Source: CAVRQM01 sp965246915 | GTDB taxonomy: Bacteria > Pseudomonadota > Alphaproteobacteria > Acetobacterales > Acetobacteraceae | DNA length: 64,000 nt | Direction of reading: 5' to 3' | Assembly (NCBI GenBank): GCA_965246915.1 | Contig: CBDFGB010000029.1 | Span: 62,001 to 126,000, forward strand | In this document: positions 31,965 to 40,125 of the stretch, piece by piece | How the letters are laid out: every line of letters starts with the position of its first letter | Position numbering within the stretch: position 1 is the stretch's first letter | Notes under the pieces: generated by a model | The model's database searches: none | What the model was told of the DNA's origin: nothing | What the model saw: the letters and a program-made list of their open reading frames with translations, nothing else | Translations under genes and position numbers: made by a program

Positions 31965-32528
31965 ATGCGTCGCCTTGCAGTCGCCGCCGGGGCCCTGCTG
32001 GCCGCGGCCGCCTCGGCCCATGCCGAGGGGATGCCGCAGCTCGATTTCGGCAGCCCCCTGATGCTAGCTCAGGTCGTTTGGGCGACGATCATCTTTGTGG
32101 GGCTTTATCTGCTTCTCGGCCACTGGGCGCTGCCGCAGCTCGGGTCCGTCCTCCGCGTGCGGGCGGATACGATCGCTGCGGATTTGGACGCAGCGCGTGC
32201 TGCCAAGGCGCAAGCGGACGCAGCGGTGGCCGAGATGACCACCGCGACGCGCGACGCTCAGGCTCGCGCTCAGTCGGAGATAAACGACGCGATCGCCTCA
32301 GCACGCTCACGGCAGGCTGAACAGGCGGCGACCCTGGGCGCAGAACTCGACCGGCAACTCGCCGAGGCTGAGCAGCGGATCGGGCAAGCGCGACTGGCGG
32401 CGATGGGTGCGTTGCGCGAGGTGGCTGGCGACGCTGCAGGCGCTTTGGTTTCCCGCTTGACCGGCCGCACGCCGGACCCTGCGAGCCTCGATCGCGCCGT
32501 GTCCGCCGCGCTGGCCGCGCGCGCCTAG
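31965..32528 (+). CDS. atpF': F0F1 ATP synthase subunit b'
   Basis: The 187-residue protein begins with a hydrophobic stretch that looks like a signal peptide (MRRLAVAAGALLAAAASAHA), then the b' membrane helix (PLMLAQVVWATIIFVGLYLL), then a long charged coiled coil (residues 75-150) and a C-terminal helix. Together with the next gene it forms the b/b' heterodimeric stator of photosynthetic-type and alphaproteobacterial ATP synthases. It starts eight bases after atpE. Confidence 0.93.
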   Translation: MRRLAVAAGALLAAAASAHAEGMPQLDFGSPLMLAQVVWATIIFVGLYLLLGHWALPQLGSVLRVRADTIAADLDAARAAKAQADAAVAEMTTATRDAQARAQSEINDAIASARSRQAEQAATLGAELDRQLAEAEQRIGQARLAAMGALREVAGDAAGALVSRLTGRTPDPASLDRAVSAALAARA

Positions 32529-32544
32529 GCCGGCAGGAAAGTCC

Positions 32545-33057
32545 ATGGAAGAGCACCACAACTTCTTCGCCGACCCTCGCACGTGGGTCGGCGTCGCTTT
32601 CGTAATCTTTTTCGTTATCTTCGGGCGTACGATCCGCAGAGCGCTTTTCGCCATGCTCGACAAGCGCGCCGAAACGGTCCGGGCCGAACTCGCCGAGGCC
32701 ACCCGACTGCGCAGAGAGGCCGAGGCGATGCTGGCCGACGCCACGGCCCGCCGCGAGGCGGCGATGACCGAGGCCAAGCGCGTGCTGGAAAGCGCCAAGG
32801 CTGAGGCGGCCCGAGTCGCCCAAACGACAGCCGACGAAACGCGCGCAGCCGCCGCCCGCCGAGAGCGTATGGCGCTGCAGCGTATCGCCGCCGCCGAGAA
32901 GCAGGCTGTGACTGAGGTGCGCCTGGCCGCTGCGGATGTCGCCGCAACCGCCGCTGCGCGGCTGATACGCGATGAATTCGGAGCCGACGCTGATCGCACA
33001 CTGGTAGATCACGCGATCGCTGGCGTGCCTTCGGCGCTCACGCGACGGGCGGTATAG
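32545..33057 (+). CDS. atpF: F0F1 ATP synthase subunit b
   Basis: The 170-residue stator subunit has one N-terminal membrane helix (WVGVAFVIFFVIFGRTIRRA) and a long Ala/Glu/Arg-rich coiled coil to residue 130, ending with VRLAAADVAATAAARLIRDE. It pairs with b' to hold F1 static. It is the last gene of the F0 operon; F1 genes are not in the window, as is usual in Rhodospirillales. Confidence 0.94.
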   Translation: MEEHHNFFADPRTWVGVAFVIFFVIFGRTIRRALFAMLDKRAETVRAELAEATRLRREAEAMLADATARREAAMTEAKRVLESAKAEAARVAQTTADETRAAAARRERMALQRIAAAEKQAVTEVRLAAADVAATAAARLIRDEFGADADRTLVDHAIAGVPSALTRRAV

Positions 33058-33102
33058 CGTAGCGGAGGTCTACGATGCGCCGCACGGCGTAAGTCGATGA
33101 CG

Positions 33103-33621
33103 TTACGAATCCGTATGTCCGGTCGTGCTGGTTAGCTTGTCCATCCAAGCGAGTAATACCCCCGAGCAGACGAACCCCAGGTGGATCGCCAGCTTCCAGC
33201 CGATCGTCGCTTGATCGAACCGCGTGATGTCGGTGAACGTCTTCAGCAGGTCGATCGCCGAAATTGCGACAATCGAACTCAGCAACTTCAGTTTCAGCTT
33301 CCCGAAATCGATATGCTGCATCCAATCCGGCCGGTCCTCGTGGTCGTCGAAGCCGATGCGGGACACGAAGTTCTCGTAGCCGGCGAAAGTCACCATCAGA
33401 ATTAGGTTACCTGCCAACGACAGGTCGATCAGGTTGAGCACGACCTGAATGAGGTCGGCCTCCTTCAGCTCCAGCACGTGGGGCAGGGTGTGCAAAGTCT
33501 CCTGCACGATCTTCGCGGACACCAGGCCAAGCATGACGATGAGCGCGATGTAGCCGGGCACCATGAGCCAGCGGCCGTGAAACAGCACATGTTCCACACC
33601 GCGCTCGATCCGCTTCGGCAT
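33103..33621 (-). CDS. YqhA-family membrane protein (UPF0114, TIGR00645)
   Basis: The 172-residue protein begins MPKRIERGVEHVLFHGRWLM and has helices around VPGYIALIVMLGLVSAKIVQ, ADLIQVVLNLIDLSLAGNLI, KLLSSIVAISAIDLLK and LAIHLGFVCSGVLLAWMDKL, as in the TIGR00645 family. The function is unknown. The start overlaps the stop of the upstream lipoprotein gene (TGATG), so the two are coupled. The longer open frame reaching 34146 overlaps the lipoprotein and is not needed. Confidence 0.9.
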   Translation of the reverse strand: MPKRIERGVEHVLFHGRWLMVPGYIALIVMLGLVSAKIVQETLHTLPHVLELKEADLIQVVLNLIDLSLAGNLILMVTFAGYENFVSRIGFDDHEDRPDWMQHIDFGKLKLKLLSSIVAISAIDLLKTFTDITRFDQATIGWKLAIHLGFVCSGVLLAWMDKLTSTTGHTDS

Positions 33622-34157
33622 CAGCGGGGTCCCCGCTTGCGATTGGTCGACAGCTCCTCTGGCGTCAGCAGAAAGCCGACAAAGATGCTGTAGGCGGCAG
33701 CCGATTTTGCTTTTGTAACAGGCAAAATCAGATTGATATCGGAGCTTGTCGGGAGTGTCTGATTGGCGTTTACGGCAAACTCGGCAGTCAGAGCATAGTC
33801 CTGCTTGTCCAGCACGCGATCGCCCTCCGTGACGGCCACAAAATACGGCAACATGATCTTGCGATCCGTGGCCGCAGGCCCGCGTTGCGCCGCCATCGCG
33901 ATCCTCAACGTCGCCCCCACTTTGCCCGGTTCCTCCGTGCGGCACTTCGCGGGGATCGCGGTGATTCGGGCGTCCACTATAAGGTCGGTGATATCCTGAC
34001 CGCCCGGGCCATAGCGCGTCAGATCGGCTGCATCCGGCAGGATGGCCAGCGACGGACAGGCCGGGGGAAAGCGCACGTCCGACGAGCAGCCAGGAATGCC
34101 AAGCATTCCCGCCAGCAGAATGGTGACGATCAGGCGAGAAGGGCATCTACGTCGCAT
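33621..34157 (-). CDS. putative lipoprotein
   Basis: I start at MRRRCPSRLIVTILLAGMLG, which gives a 178-residue product with a lipobox-like GIPGC at residues 19-23, where Cys would be lipidated. The mature part is about 155 residues with beta character (KIMLPYFVAVTEGDRVLDKQ, LPTSSDINLILPVTKAKSAA). It looks like the small envelope lipoproteins of alphaproteobacteria, but I recognise no family. It is coupled to the YqhA-type gene, suggesting a joint envelope role. Confidence 0.65.
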   Translation of the reverse strand: MRRRCPSRLIVTILLAGMLGIPGCSSDVRFPPACPSLAILPDAADLTRYGPGGQDITDLIVDARITAIPAKCRTEEPGKVGATLRIAMAAQRGPAATDRKIMLPYFVAVTEGDRVLDKQDYALTAEFAVNANQTLPTSSDINLILPVTKAKSAAAYSIFVGFLLTPEELSTNRKRGPR

Positions 34158-34276
34158 AAAGGACTCCGGTCGGCATTGTCGCAGTGTGCGTGCCGCCGCC
34201 CGGCGCGACAACGCCCCTGTCCAACCTGTCGCCGGCCGGTTAGTGAGCGAGATCAAAGGAGCCAGCTGCCGTATCC

Positions 34277-35245
34277 ATGGCCGTCTACACCGAAGTGCCC
34301 GACGACGCCCTGCGCGCTTTCCTCGCAGACTATCCGATCGGTGCGTTGATTGCCTGCAAGGGCATCGCCGAAGGTGTCGAGAACAGTAATTTCATGCTGC
34401 GCACGACCCAAGGCGACTTCATTCTGACCTTGTACGAGAAGCGGGTCGAGATCGCCGAGCTGCCGTATTTCCTTGGTCTGATGGAGCATTTGTCGGAGCG
34501 CGGAATCGTCTGCCCCCGCCCTGTCCCAGGCAACGATGGGTCAAGCTTGCGCCGATTGTGCGGCCGAGCCGCCGCCATCACCACGTTCCTGCCGGGCGTC
34601 TGGCCGCGCGACGTGCGGGTTGAACATTGCGCTGAGCTCGGCACCGCGCTTGCCGCCCTGCACCTCGCTGGTGATGGATATTCACCGCGCCGCACCAACG
34701 CGCTCGGCCCGCCCGGATGGGGTCCGTTGCTTGCTCGCAGCCGCGCGCACCCGGCCGCCGGTCAACTCCAGACGGGTCTCGTAGATGAACTCGGCAACGC
34801 CCTGGCCAGCGTCTTGGCCGCGTGGCCGGCGCCTGGGCTGCCGACCGGGCACATCCACGCGGATTTGTTTCCTGACAACGTATTCTTCCTCGACGACCGT
34901 CTGTCAGGGCTGATCGACTTTTATTTCGCCGCCACGGATTTGCTCGCCTATGATCTGGCGGTTTGCGTCAATGCCTGGTGCTTCGACGCGGCCCGCCGAC
35001 TCGACCTCGGGCGGGTTGCGGCGCTGCTCCACAGCTACGATCGTGCCCGTCCACTTGGATCGCCCGAACGATCGGCGCTGCCGGCGCTGTGCGCGGGCGC
35101 GGCTCTTCGATTCAGCTTGACGCGTCTGTATGACTGGCTGGCCACGCCGACCGGCGCGCTGGTCACGCGAAAGGACCCGATGGACTACGTAGCCAGGTTG
35201 CGGGTGTTCCAGACAACGGGTGACGCGGTCCTAGCTCATGTCTGA
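34277..35245 (+). CDS. thrB: homoserine kinase (APH/protein-kinase fold)
   Basis: The enzyme phosphorylates homoserine in threonine synthesis. The 322-residue protein is of the alphaproteobacterial ThrB type: GVENSNFMLRTTQGDFILTL, ITTFLPGVWPRDV, the catalytic HIHADLFPDNVFFLDD and the metal-binding LIDFYFAATDLLAYDLAV. AAAGGAG lies 15 bases upstream of ATG, slightly far. It overlaps rnhA by eight bases, an arrangement common in this class. Confidence 0.94.
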   Translation: MAVYTEVPDDALRAFLADYPIGALIACKGIAEGVENSNFMLRTTQGDFILTLYEKRVEIAELPYFLGLMEHLSERGIVCPRPVPGNDGSSLRRLCGRAAAITTFLPGVWPRDVRVEHCAELGTALAALHLAGDGYSPRRTNALGPPGWGPLLARSRAHPAAGQLQTGLVDELGNALASVLAAWPAPGLPTGHIHADLFPDNVFFLDDRLSGLIDFYFAATDLLAYDLAVCVNAWCFDAARRLDLGRVAALLHSYDRARPLGSPERSALPALCAGAALRFSLTRLYDWLATPTGALVTRKDPMDYVARLRVFQTTGDAVLAHV

Positions 35246-35675
35246 CCCGGTCGAGATCTGGACGGATGGTGGCTGCAAGCCCAATCCGGGGCCAGGCGGG
35301 TGGGGCGCGATCCTGCGCTTTCGTGACGCCGAGCGGGAGCTGTCCGGTGCGGAGCCGGCGACCACTAACAACCGAATGGAACTGACGGCGGCCGCTGCCG
35401 CACTGGAAGCCCTCAGCCGTCCGTGCAAGGTGGCGTTGCACACCGACAGTGAATACGTCCGCAACGGCATCACCCGTTGGCGGGAAGGTTGGGTCCGCCG
35501 CAACTGGCGGACGGCAGGCGGCGATCCGGTCGCCAATATGGACTTGTGGCGTCGCCTCCTCGCCGCTGCCGCGCCGCACGACATCGAGTGGAAATGGGTT
35601 CGCGGCCACGCCGGCGACATTATGAATGAACGCGCCGATAGGCTCGCGACCGCGGCGCGCACGGCTGCGGCCTGA
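35238..35675 (+). CDS. rnhA: ribonuclease HI
   Basis: The 145-residue enzyme cuts RNA in RNA-DNA hybrids. All four catalytic acids are visible: Asp10 (IWTDGGCKPNPGPGGW), Glu48 (TNNRMELTAAAAAL), Asp70 (ALHTDSEYVRNGI) and the Asp of NERADRLA near 134. The handle region with WRTAGGDPVANMDLW is complete. It overlaps the thrB end and is likely translated with it. Confidence 0.97.
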   Translation: MSDPVEIWTDGGCKPNPGPGGWGAILRFRDAERELSGAEPATTNNRMELTAAAAALEALSRPCKVALHTDSEYVRNGITRWREGWVRRNWRTAGGDPVANMDLWRRLLAAAAPHDIEWKWVRGHAGDIMNERADRLATAARTAAA

Positions 35676-35702
35676 TTCTGCCTTCACACCATGAATCTAT
35701 CG

Positions 35703-35729
35703 TGACACCCGACCGGTGTCATCATGACA
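35703..35729. promoter_or_regulatory. inverted repeat cluster of TGACA/TGTCA half-sites
   Basis: TGACACC (35703-35709) and GGTGTCA (35715-35721) form a perfect 7-bp inverted repeat, and TGTCA-TCA-TGACA (35717-35729) forms a second overlapping palindrome. The two outer TGACA copies are 22 bases apart. It may be the rnhA terminator stem, but without T-run, or an operator for the gene at 35826. Confidence 0.4.
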
Positions 35730-35781
35730 AGATGTTTAGTTGCGCGGTTATCGCGCCCTCTGCGCCAGCCCTCGCGGGCCA

Positions 35782-35793
35782 CTGACCGGTCAG
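35782..35793. promoter_or_regulatory. 12-bp perfect palindrome CTGACCGGTCAG
   Basis: The palindrome lies 32 bases before the start of the large YncE/phosphatase gene, just ahead of its ribosome-binding site. It is a candidate operator; no known regulator matches. Confidence 0.35.
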
Positions 35794-35825
35794 AAAAGGC
35801 CGGCAGCACCAAAGAGGAAAGCAGC

Positions 35826-38819
35826 ATGCGCAGGATAACATTGCTGGCGGGTATTTCCGCGATCGCCTTCGCCATCACGGTGGCGCCCGTCCGGGCGGAC
35901 GAGGACGACCATCCGACCGCGTTGCGGGCGCCAGCAGGCAATCTGCCGACGAGCCGGCACGTCGCGGTGGATGGCTTCGACGCCGCCGTGTTGCCGAACG
36001 GACGGATCGTGACGCCTCTCGGCTCGGAGGTCGCGGTCGGCGCACCGAAGCCGTTCGGCATGGCCGTCTCTCCGGACGGGCGGACCATCGCCACCGTGAA
36101 TAGCGGTGAAGGTCCCTTCTCGGTCACGCTCATCAAGGCCGACCCGAGCGGCAAGTCGCCGAGCGTCACGGTAATACCGGTCAACGCCTCGTTCTTAGGG
36201 GTCATGTTCTCGCCGGATGGTGAGCGGTTTTACGCATCGGGGGGTGAAAACGGCAATATCTGGATTGGCGATGTCGCCAGTGCAAAGATCATCGGAACGG
36301 TCAATCTGAACGGCAAGACGCACCCGACCGGTGGGATCTCGGCCGCGAACGGGCCGGCGACCGGCTTCAAGGGCGCTTTCCCCGGCCATCTGGCGATCAG
36401 CCGAAACGGCCGCAGCCTCTATGTCACCGACCAAGGTTCATTCTCGGTCTTCTGGATCGATACCGTGGCGATCAAGACCGGGCTCAATCCGGACGGTGGT
36501 CTGACCGAGCCGGACAACTTCGCGGCCGTCGTCGGCAGCGTGAAGGTCGGCCGCTATCCGTTCGGCCTCGGCCTCTCGGCCGATAGCCAGACCGCCTATG
36601 TCACCAATGTTGGTTTGTTCCAGTATTCGAGCCTCGCGCCGGCGCATCCGACTGGCGACCCGAACGTGGACTTCCCGCTCTGCTACCCCGGCACGGCGTA
36701 TCCGGATCAATCGGCTGACGACCGGACTGTCCGGATCACCAAGGTCAACCCGCGCCACCTGCCGGCCTCGCTGCGCGATCCCGCGGGCGGCATCCGCTGC
36801 GGCTATATCGCCGCGGACCGCACGCTGACCGTGCCGGGCCTCGGCAGTCCGAACGCGCCGGACTCGTCGTCGGTCTACACGGTCGACGTCTCCAATCCGC
36901 GGCAGATGGTGGTCGCGGCCCGCGTCGGCGCCGGCCCCCGCGTCGGCGACGTGGTCGATCAGATCGCCACCTATGGCGGCAGCCACCCCAACGCCGTGGT
37001 GGCCGGCCGCGCTTACGTCTACGTCGCCAACGGCAACGATGATACCATCTCGGTGTTGAGCCTTGACGGCAAGAAGGAACTGCGGCGCATCAGCCTCGCA
37101 GTGCTCGAGGGCTATGAACGGCGGGTCAAAGGCGCGCAGCCGGTGGCGCTCGCGCTGACGTCCGACCAGAAGGTCCTCTATGTCGCCGAGGCCGGCCTGA
37201 ACGCGATCGCGGTGGTTTATCTTGAGGGCGACGGCGGCCGACTGGCTGGCATGATCCCGACCGGCTGGTGGCCAGCGGCCGTGGCGCTTGCCAATGACGG
37301 CCACACGCTGTTCGTCGCGAACGCCAACGGCCGAGGCGCGGGGCCGAACAACACCTCGCCGCCGGACAATCTCGGCAGCTCCGGCAGCAGCACGATCGGC
37401 ACCGTCAACGTGATGAGTGTGCCGTCGCCCAGCGAGCTTCGCGAGCTCACGGCGCGAGTGATGCGCAACAACGGGCTGATTGCGACGGCCGCTTCGGAAG
37501 CCGCGAACCCGATCCCCGCGAAGCCGGGCCGCGCCAGCCAGCAGATCAAGCACGTGATCTTCATCAACAAGGAGAACGCGACGTTCGATCTGCTGCTCGG
37601 CGATATCGACAAGACCCGTCGCGGAGTGAAGGTCAACGGCGAGCCGTCCTACGCTCTGCCGGCCGGCGCGGCACCCAACCATCACGAAATCGCGCTGCAG
37701 TTCGCGTTCAGCGACAATTTCTATCTCGAGCCGTCAGTATCCTCGGACGGGCACCGCTGGCTGACCGATACCTACACCACGGAGTTCGAGCAGACCCATT
37801 GGCCGGCATCGTACGGCGGCAAGCGCAACGACGCCGGCGATGACCAGGAGATCGCGCAGAAATACCCCGGCCGCCTCGGCTTCACGGACGCGAACGGCTC
37901 GCCCGACCCGAACGATTACAACCTGCATGGCAGCATCTTCGAGCATTTGGCCCGTCACAAGCAGCGCTTCGTGGTGTTCGGCAACGGGTTCGAGTTCGCC
38001 GAGGTCGACGAGGGCGGCGGTCAGGAGCCAACCGGAATCCGCAACCACGTCAACGTTCCGATGGAAGGCGTTGTCCGCGCCAACGCCGACCACCTGTTCC
38101 CGGAATACAACACGCATATTCCGGACGCGCCGCTGCCCGAGGACATCAGCCGCTTCAACCGGTTCGACCGCTTCAAGCAAGTGTTCCGCTCGCAATACGT
38201 CGACCACAGCGGCACAGTCTGCAAGATGCCGAGCTACGTCGATCTGTATTACCCGAACGACCACACCGGCGGCGCGCATGACATCAACCCGAACGGGCCG
38301 GCCTGGTCAGCAGTGCGCTATTTCCAGGACAACGACTCAGCGCTCGGGCTCACGCTCGACCTGATTTCGCACAGTCCCTGCTGGAAGGACACCGTGATCT
38401 TCGCGGTGGAGGACGATGCGCAAAACGGCAACGATCACGTCGACGGCAGCCGCTCGCTATTTTTGGCCGCCGGCCCTTGGGTGAAGCGGCAGTTCCTGGC
38501 GAGAGGCCACTACAGCCTGTCGTCAATCTTCAAAACCGTGAACCTGATCCTCGGCATTCCGCCGCTGAACCAGTACGACGCGGCGGCAACCGACCTGCGC
38601 GAGATCTTTACAATGGTCCCCAACTACAAGCCGTATAACTATGTTCCCTTAAACTTTGCGACGGTAAACGCGGCGCGGTGGTCGGAGCTGACTACTGGCG
38701 TCGATTTCAGCCGGCCCGACACCGATAACGCCGCGCTGCAGCGCGCGATTCAGATCTCCGAGGGGATCGCGGGCACGATGCCCGGCTCGAAGCCCGGCAA
38801 GGAGAAGGACCACAAGTAG
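35826..38819 (+). CDS. exported bifunctional YncE beta-propeller / alkaline-phosphatase-fold protein
   Basis: ATG 35826 follows AAGAGGAAAGCAGC; the product has 997 residues. Residues 1-25 are a Sec signal peptide ending APVRA. Residues about 35-540 are YncE-type propeller repeats (GMAVSPDGRTIATVNSG, FSPDGERFYASGG, GHLAISRNGRSLYVTDQGSF, ALTSDQKVLYVAEAGLNAIA). From residue 575 a phosphoesterase domain starts with KHVIFINKENATFDLLLGD and continues through DGHRWLTDTYTTEF and FAVEDDAQNGNDHVDGSRS. The typical fused family carries both parts. Asn rather than the more common Arg follows KE in the first motif (KENA versus KENR). Substrate unknown; periplasmic. Confidence 0.85.
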   Translation: MRRITLLAGISAIAFAITVAPVRADEDDHPTALRAPAGNLPTSRHVAVDGFDAAVLPNGRIVTPLGSEVAVGAPKPFGMAVSPDGRTIATVNSGEGPFSVTLIKADPSGKSPSVTVIPVNASFLGVMFSPDGERFYASGGENGNIWIGDVASAKIIGTVNLNGKTHPTGGISAANGPATGFKGAFPGHLAISRNGRSLYVTDQGSFSVFWIDTVAIKTGLNPDGGLTEPDNFAAVVGSVKVGRYPFGLGLSADSQTAYVTNVGLFQYSSLAPAHPTGDPNVDFPLCYPGTAYPDQSADDRTVRITKVNPRHLPASLRDPAGGIRCGYIAADRTLTVPGLGSPNAPDSSSVYTVDVSNPRQMVVAARVGAGPRVGDVVDQIATYGGSHPNAVVAGRAYVYVANGNDDTISVLSLDGKKELRRISLAVLEGYERRVKGAQPVALALTSDQKVLYVAEAGLNAIAVVYLEGDGGRLAGMIPTGWWPAAVALANDGHTLFVANANGRGAGPNNTSPPDNLGSSGSSTIGTVNVMSVPSPSELRELTARVMRNNGLIATAASEAANPIPAKPGRASQQIKHVIFINKENATFDLLLGDIDKTRRGVKVNGEPSYALPAGAAPNHHEIALQFAFSDNFYLEPSVSSDGHRWLTDTYTTEFEQTHWPASYGGKRNDAGDDQEIAQKYPGRLGFTDANGSPDPNDYNLHGSIFEHLARHKQRFVVFGNGFEFAEVDEGGGQEPTGIRNHVNVPMEGVVRANADHLFPEYNTHIPDAPLPEDISRFNRFDRFKQVFRSQYVDHSGTVCKMPSYVDLYYPNDHTGGAHDINPNGPAWSAVRYFQDNDSALGLTLDLISHSPCWKDTVIFAVEDDAQNGNDHVDGSRSLFLAAGPWVKRQFLARGHYSLSSIFKTVNLILGIPPLNQYDAAATDLREIFTMVPNYKPYNYVPLNFATVNAARWSELTTGVDFSRPDTDNAALQRAIQISEGIAGTMPGSKPGKEKDHK

Positions 38820-38832
38820 TCCAGCGTATCGC

Positions 38833-40125
38833 CTAGCCGGACTGCCTCAGCGTCCGGCCGATCACCGAGGCCGCGCGACGGCGCGCGGCCTCGGCTTCCG
38901 TCCGAAAGACGGCTACGCCCGGCGCTACTGCGACCTGGAAGGCGTCAAACGCGGCGGGCGAGAAGTCGGGAGACCTGCTTGGCCACCCCGCCGAATGAAA
39001 CCATTCCTCGACGCCGAGCCTCGCCATGAGATCGCCGGTCTTCGGCTGCGCCAAACCATGCACCGCGCAGCCGCAGGCCAGCCCGGCGATTACACCATGA
39101 AAGCGTGACGACACCACAAACCGCGCCCGCCGACACAACGCCAGCAGTTCGCCCCACTCCGTGACGAAACGGACAGCCTGGCCCGCCAGGGCCGACCGGT
39201 CCGCGGCCGGCTCCAGTGCGGCCACGACCACCGCAGCGCCGGCGGCGCGGGCCAACCCCAGCAGCCCGTCAAGTGCGGCTCGGTCGGCGGGACCATTCGG
39301 CACGCGGGGGATGAGGACGGCGTCGAGGTCGCGCTCGCCTTGCGGCCACGGTGGCTGGCGCATCGCCTCGGCCAGGACCGGGTCTGGGAACCAGCTTGTA
39401 TCCGGCCGGACAAGGCGCGCTGCTGCCAGCGTTTCCTGATCGCGTACGCCCACAAATGCGGCATGCCGCAGCAACAGATCGTACGCCTCGCGCCATCCTT
39501 GCGTGGTGAGCGCCTCGGCGCTGCCACCCACTCCGAGCAGCGCGAAGGGGAGGTTGCGCCCAATGAACCACTCCGCCCAGCGCCGTTCATGCAGCGGGAA
39601 GTGCGGCGCGCCGAAGAGGCCCCCGCCACCGATGACCACGAGATCCGCGCCGCCGCCGTCGCCAGGCCCGCCGCGTGGCCTGATATGCTCGGGCCGCATC
39701 AGTGCGTCCGGCCGCAGGATCTCGATCCCCTCGGCGGCGTAGGGGGCAAGGCGCTCCCAACTGCATGCGGCGAAAGAAGGCGCGACGCCCAACGGCGCCA
39801 TGCTGCGTAGCAGGCTGGCCAAGGCCGCAGCCTGAGCCATGTCGCCCACGTTTCCGTTGCCATACGCTCCGAACAGGACCACTCGCGCGCCGGCCGCGTC
39901 CGGGGCCGTGGCCGGCCCATCCAGCGCCAGGTCGCCTCGCGTCAGCAGCCGGCGCTGCCGTTCGGAAAACTCGTCGGACTCCATGAGGACGGCGAGGAAA
40001 TCGGGGAGCGTGAGTCCGAGCCCGAGATAGTGGGCGACAACGTCCTCGTTCTCCGGCGGTCGCCGAAGCATGAGTTGGAACCCGAGGCCTACCCCGGCCG
40101 CGTCGAGCGGCGGCCTGTCCAGCAT
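38833..40125 (-). CDS. polysaccharide pyruvyl transferase family protein
   Basis: The 430-residue protein has an N-terminal 80-residue extension (MLRRPPENEDVVAHYLGLGL, DFLAVLMESDEFSERQRRLL) of the DUF4214 type that often precedes sugar enzymes. The main domain shows pyruvyl transferase features: VVLFGAYGNGNVGDMAQAAA, DLVVIGGGGLFGAPHFPLHE, HAAFVGVRDQETLAAARL and VSSRFHGVIAGLACGC. It would add pyruvate ketals to exopolysaccharide or cell-wall sugars. Its start overlaps the stop of the DUF4139 gene upstream. Confidence 0.85.
   Translation of the reverse strand: MLDRPPLDAAGVGLGFQLMLRRPPENEDVVAHYLGLGLTLPDFLAVLMESDEFSERQRRLLTRGDLALDGPATAPDAAGARVVLFGAYGNGNVGDMAQAAALASLLRSMAPLGVAPSFAACSWERLAPYAAEGIEILRPDALMRPEHIRPRGGPGDGGGADLVVIGGGGLFGAPHFPLHERRWAEWFIGRNLPFALLGVGGSAEALTTQGWREAYDLLLRHAAFVGVRDQETLAAARLVRPDTSWFPDPVLAEAMRQPPWPQGERDLDAVLIPRVPNGPADRAALDGLLGLARAAGAAVVVAALEPAADRSALAGQAVRFVTEWGELLALCRRARFVVSSRFHGVIAGLACGCAVHGLAQPKTGDLMARLGVEEWFHSAGWPSRSPDFSPAAFDAFQVAVAPGVAVFRTEAEAARRRAASVIGRTLRQSG

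Noticed and set aside
35703..35729. Pho box before the phosphatase-like gene
   Set aside because: The half-sites do not form the 7-4-7 direct repeat of PhoB sites; they are inverted and 22 bases apart.
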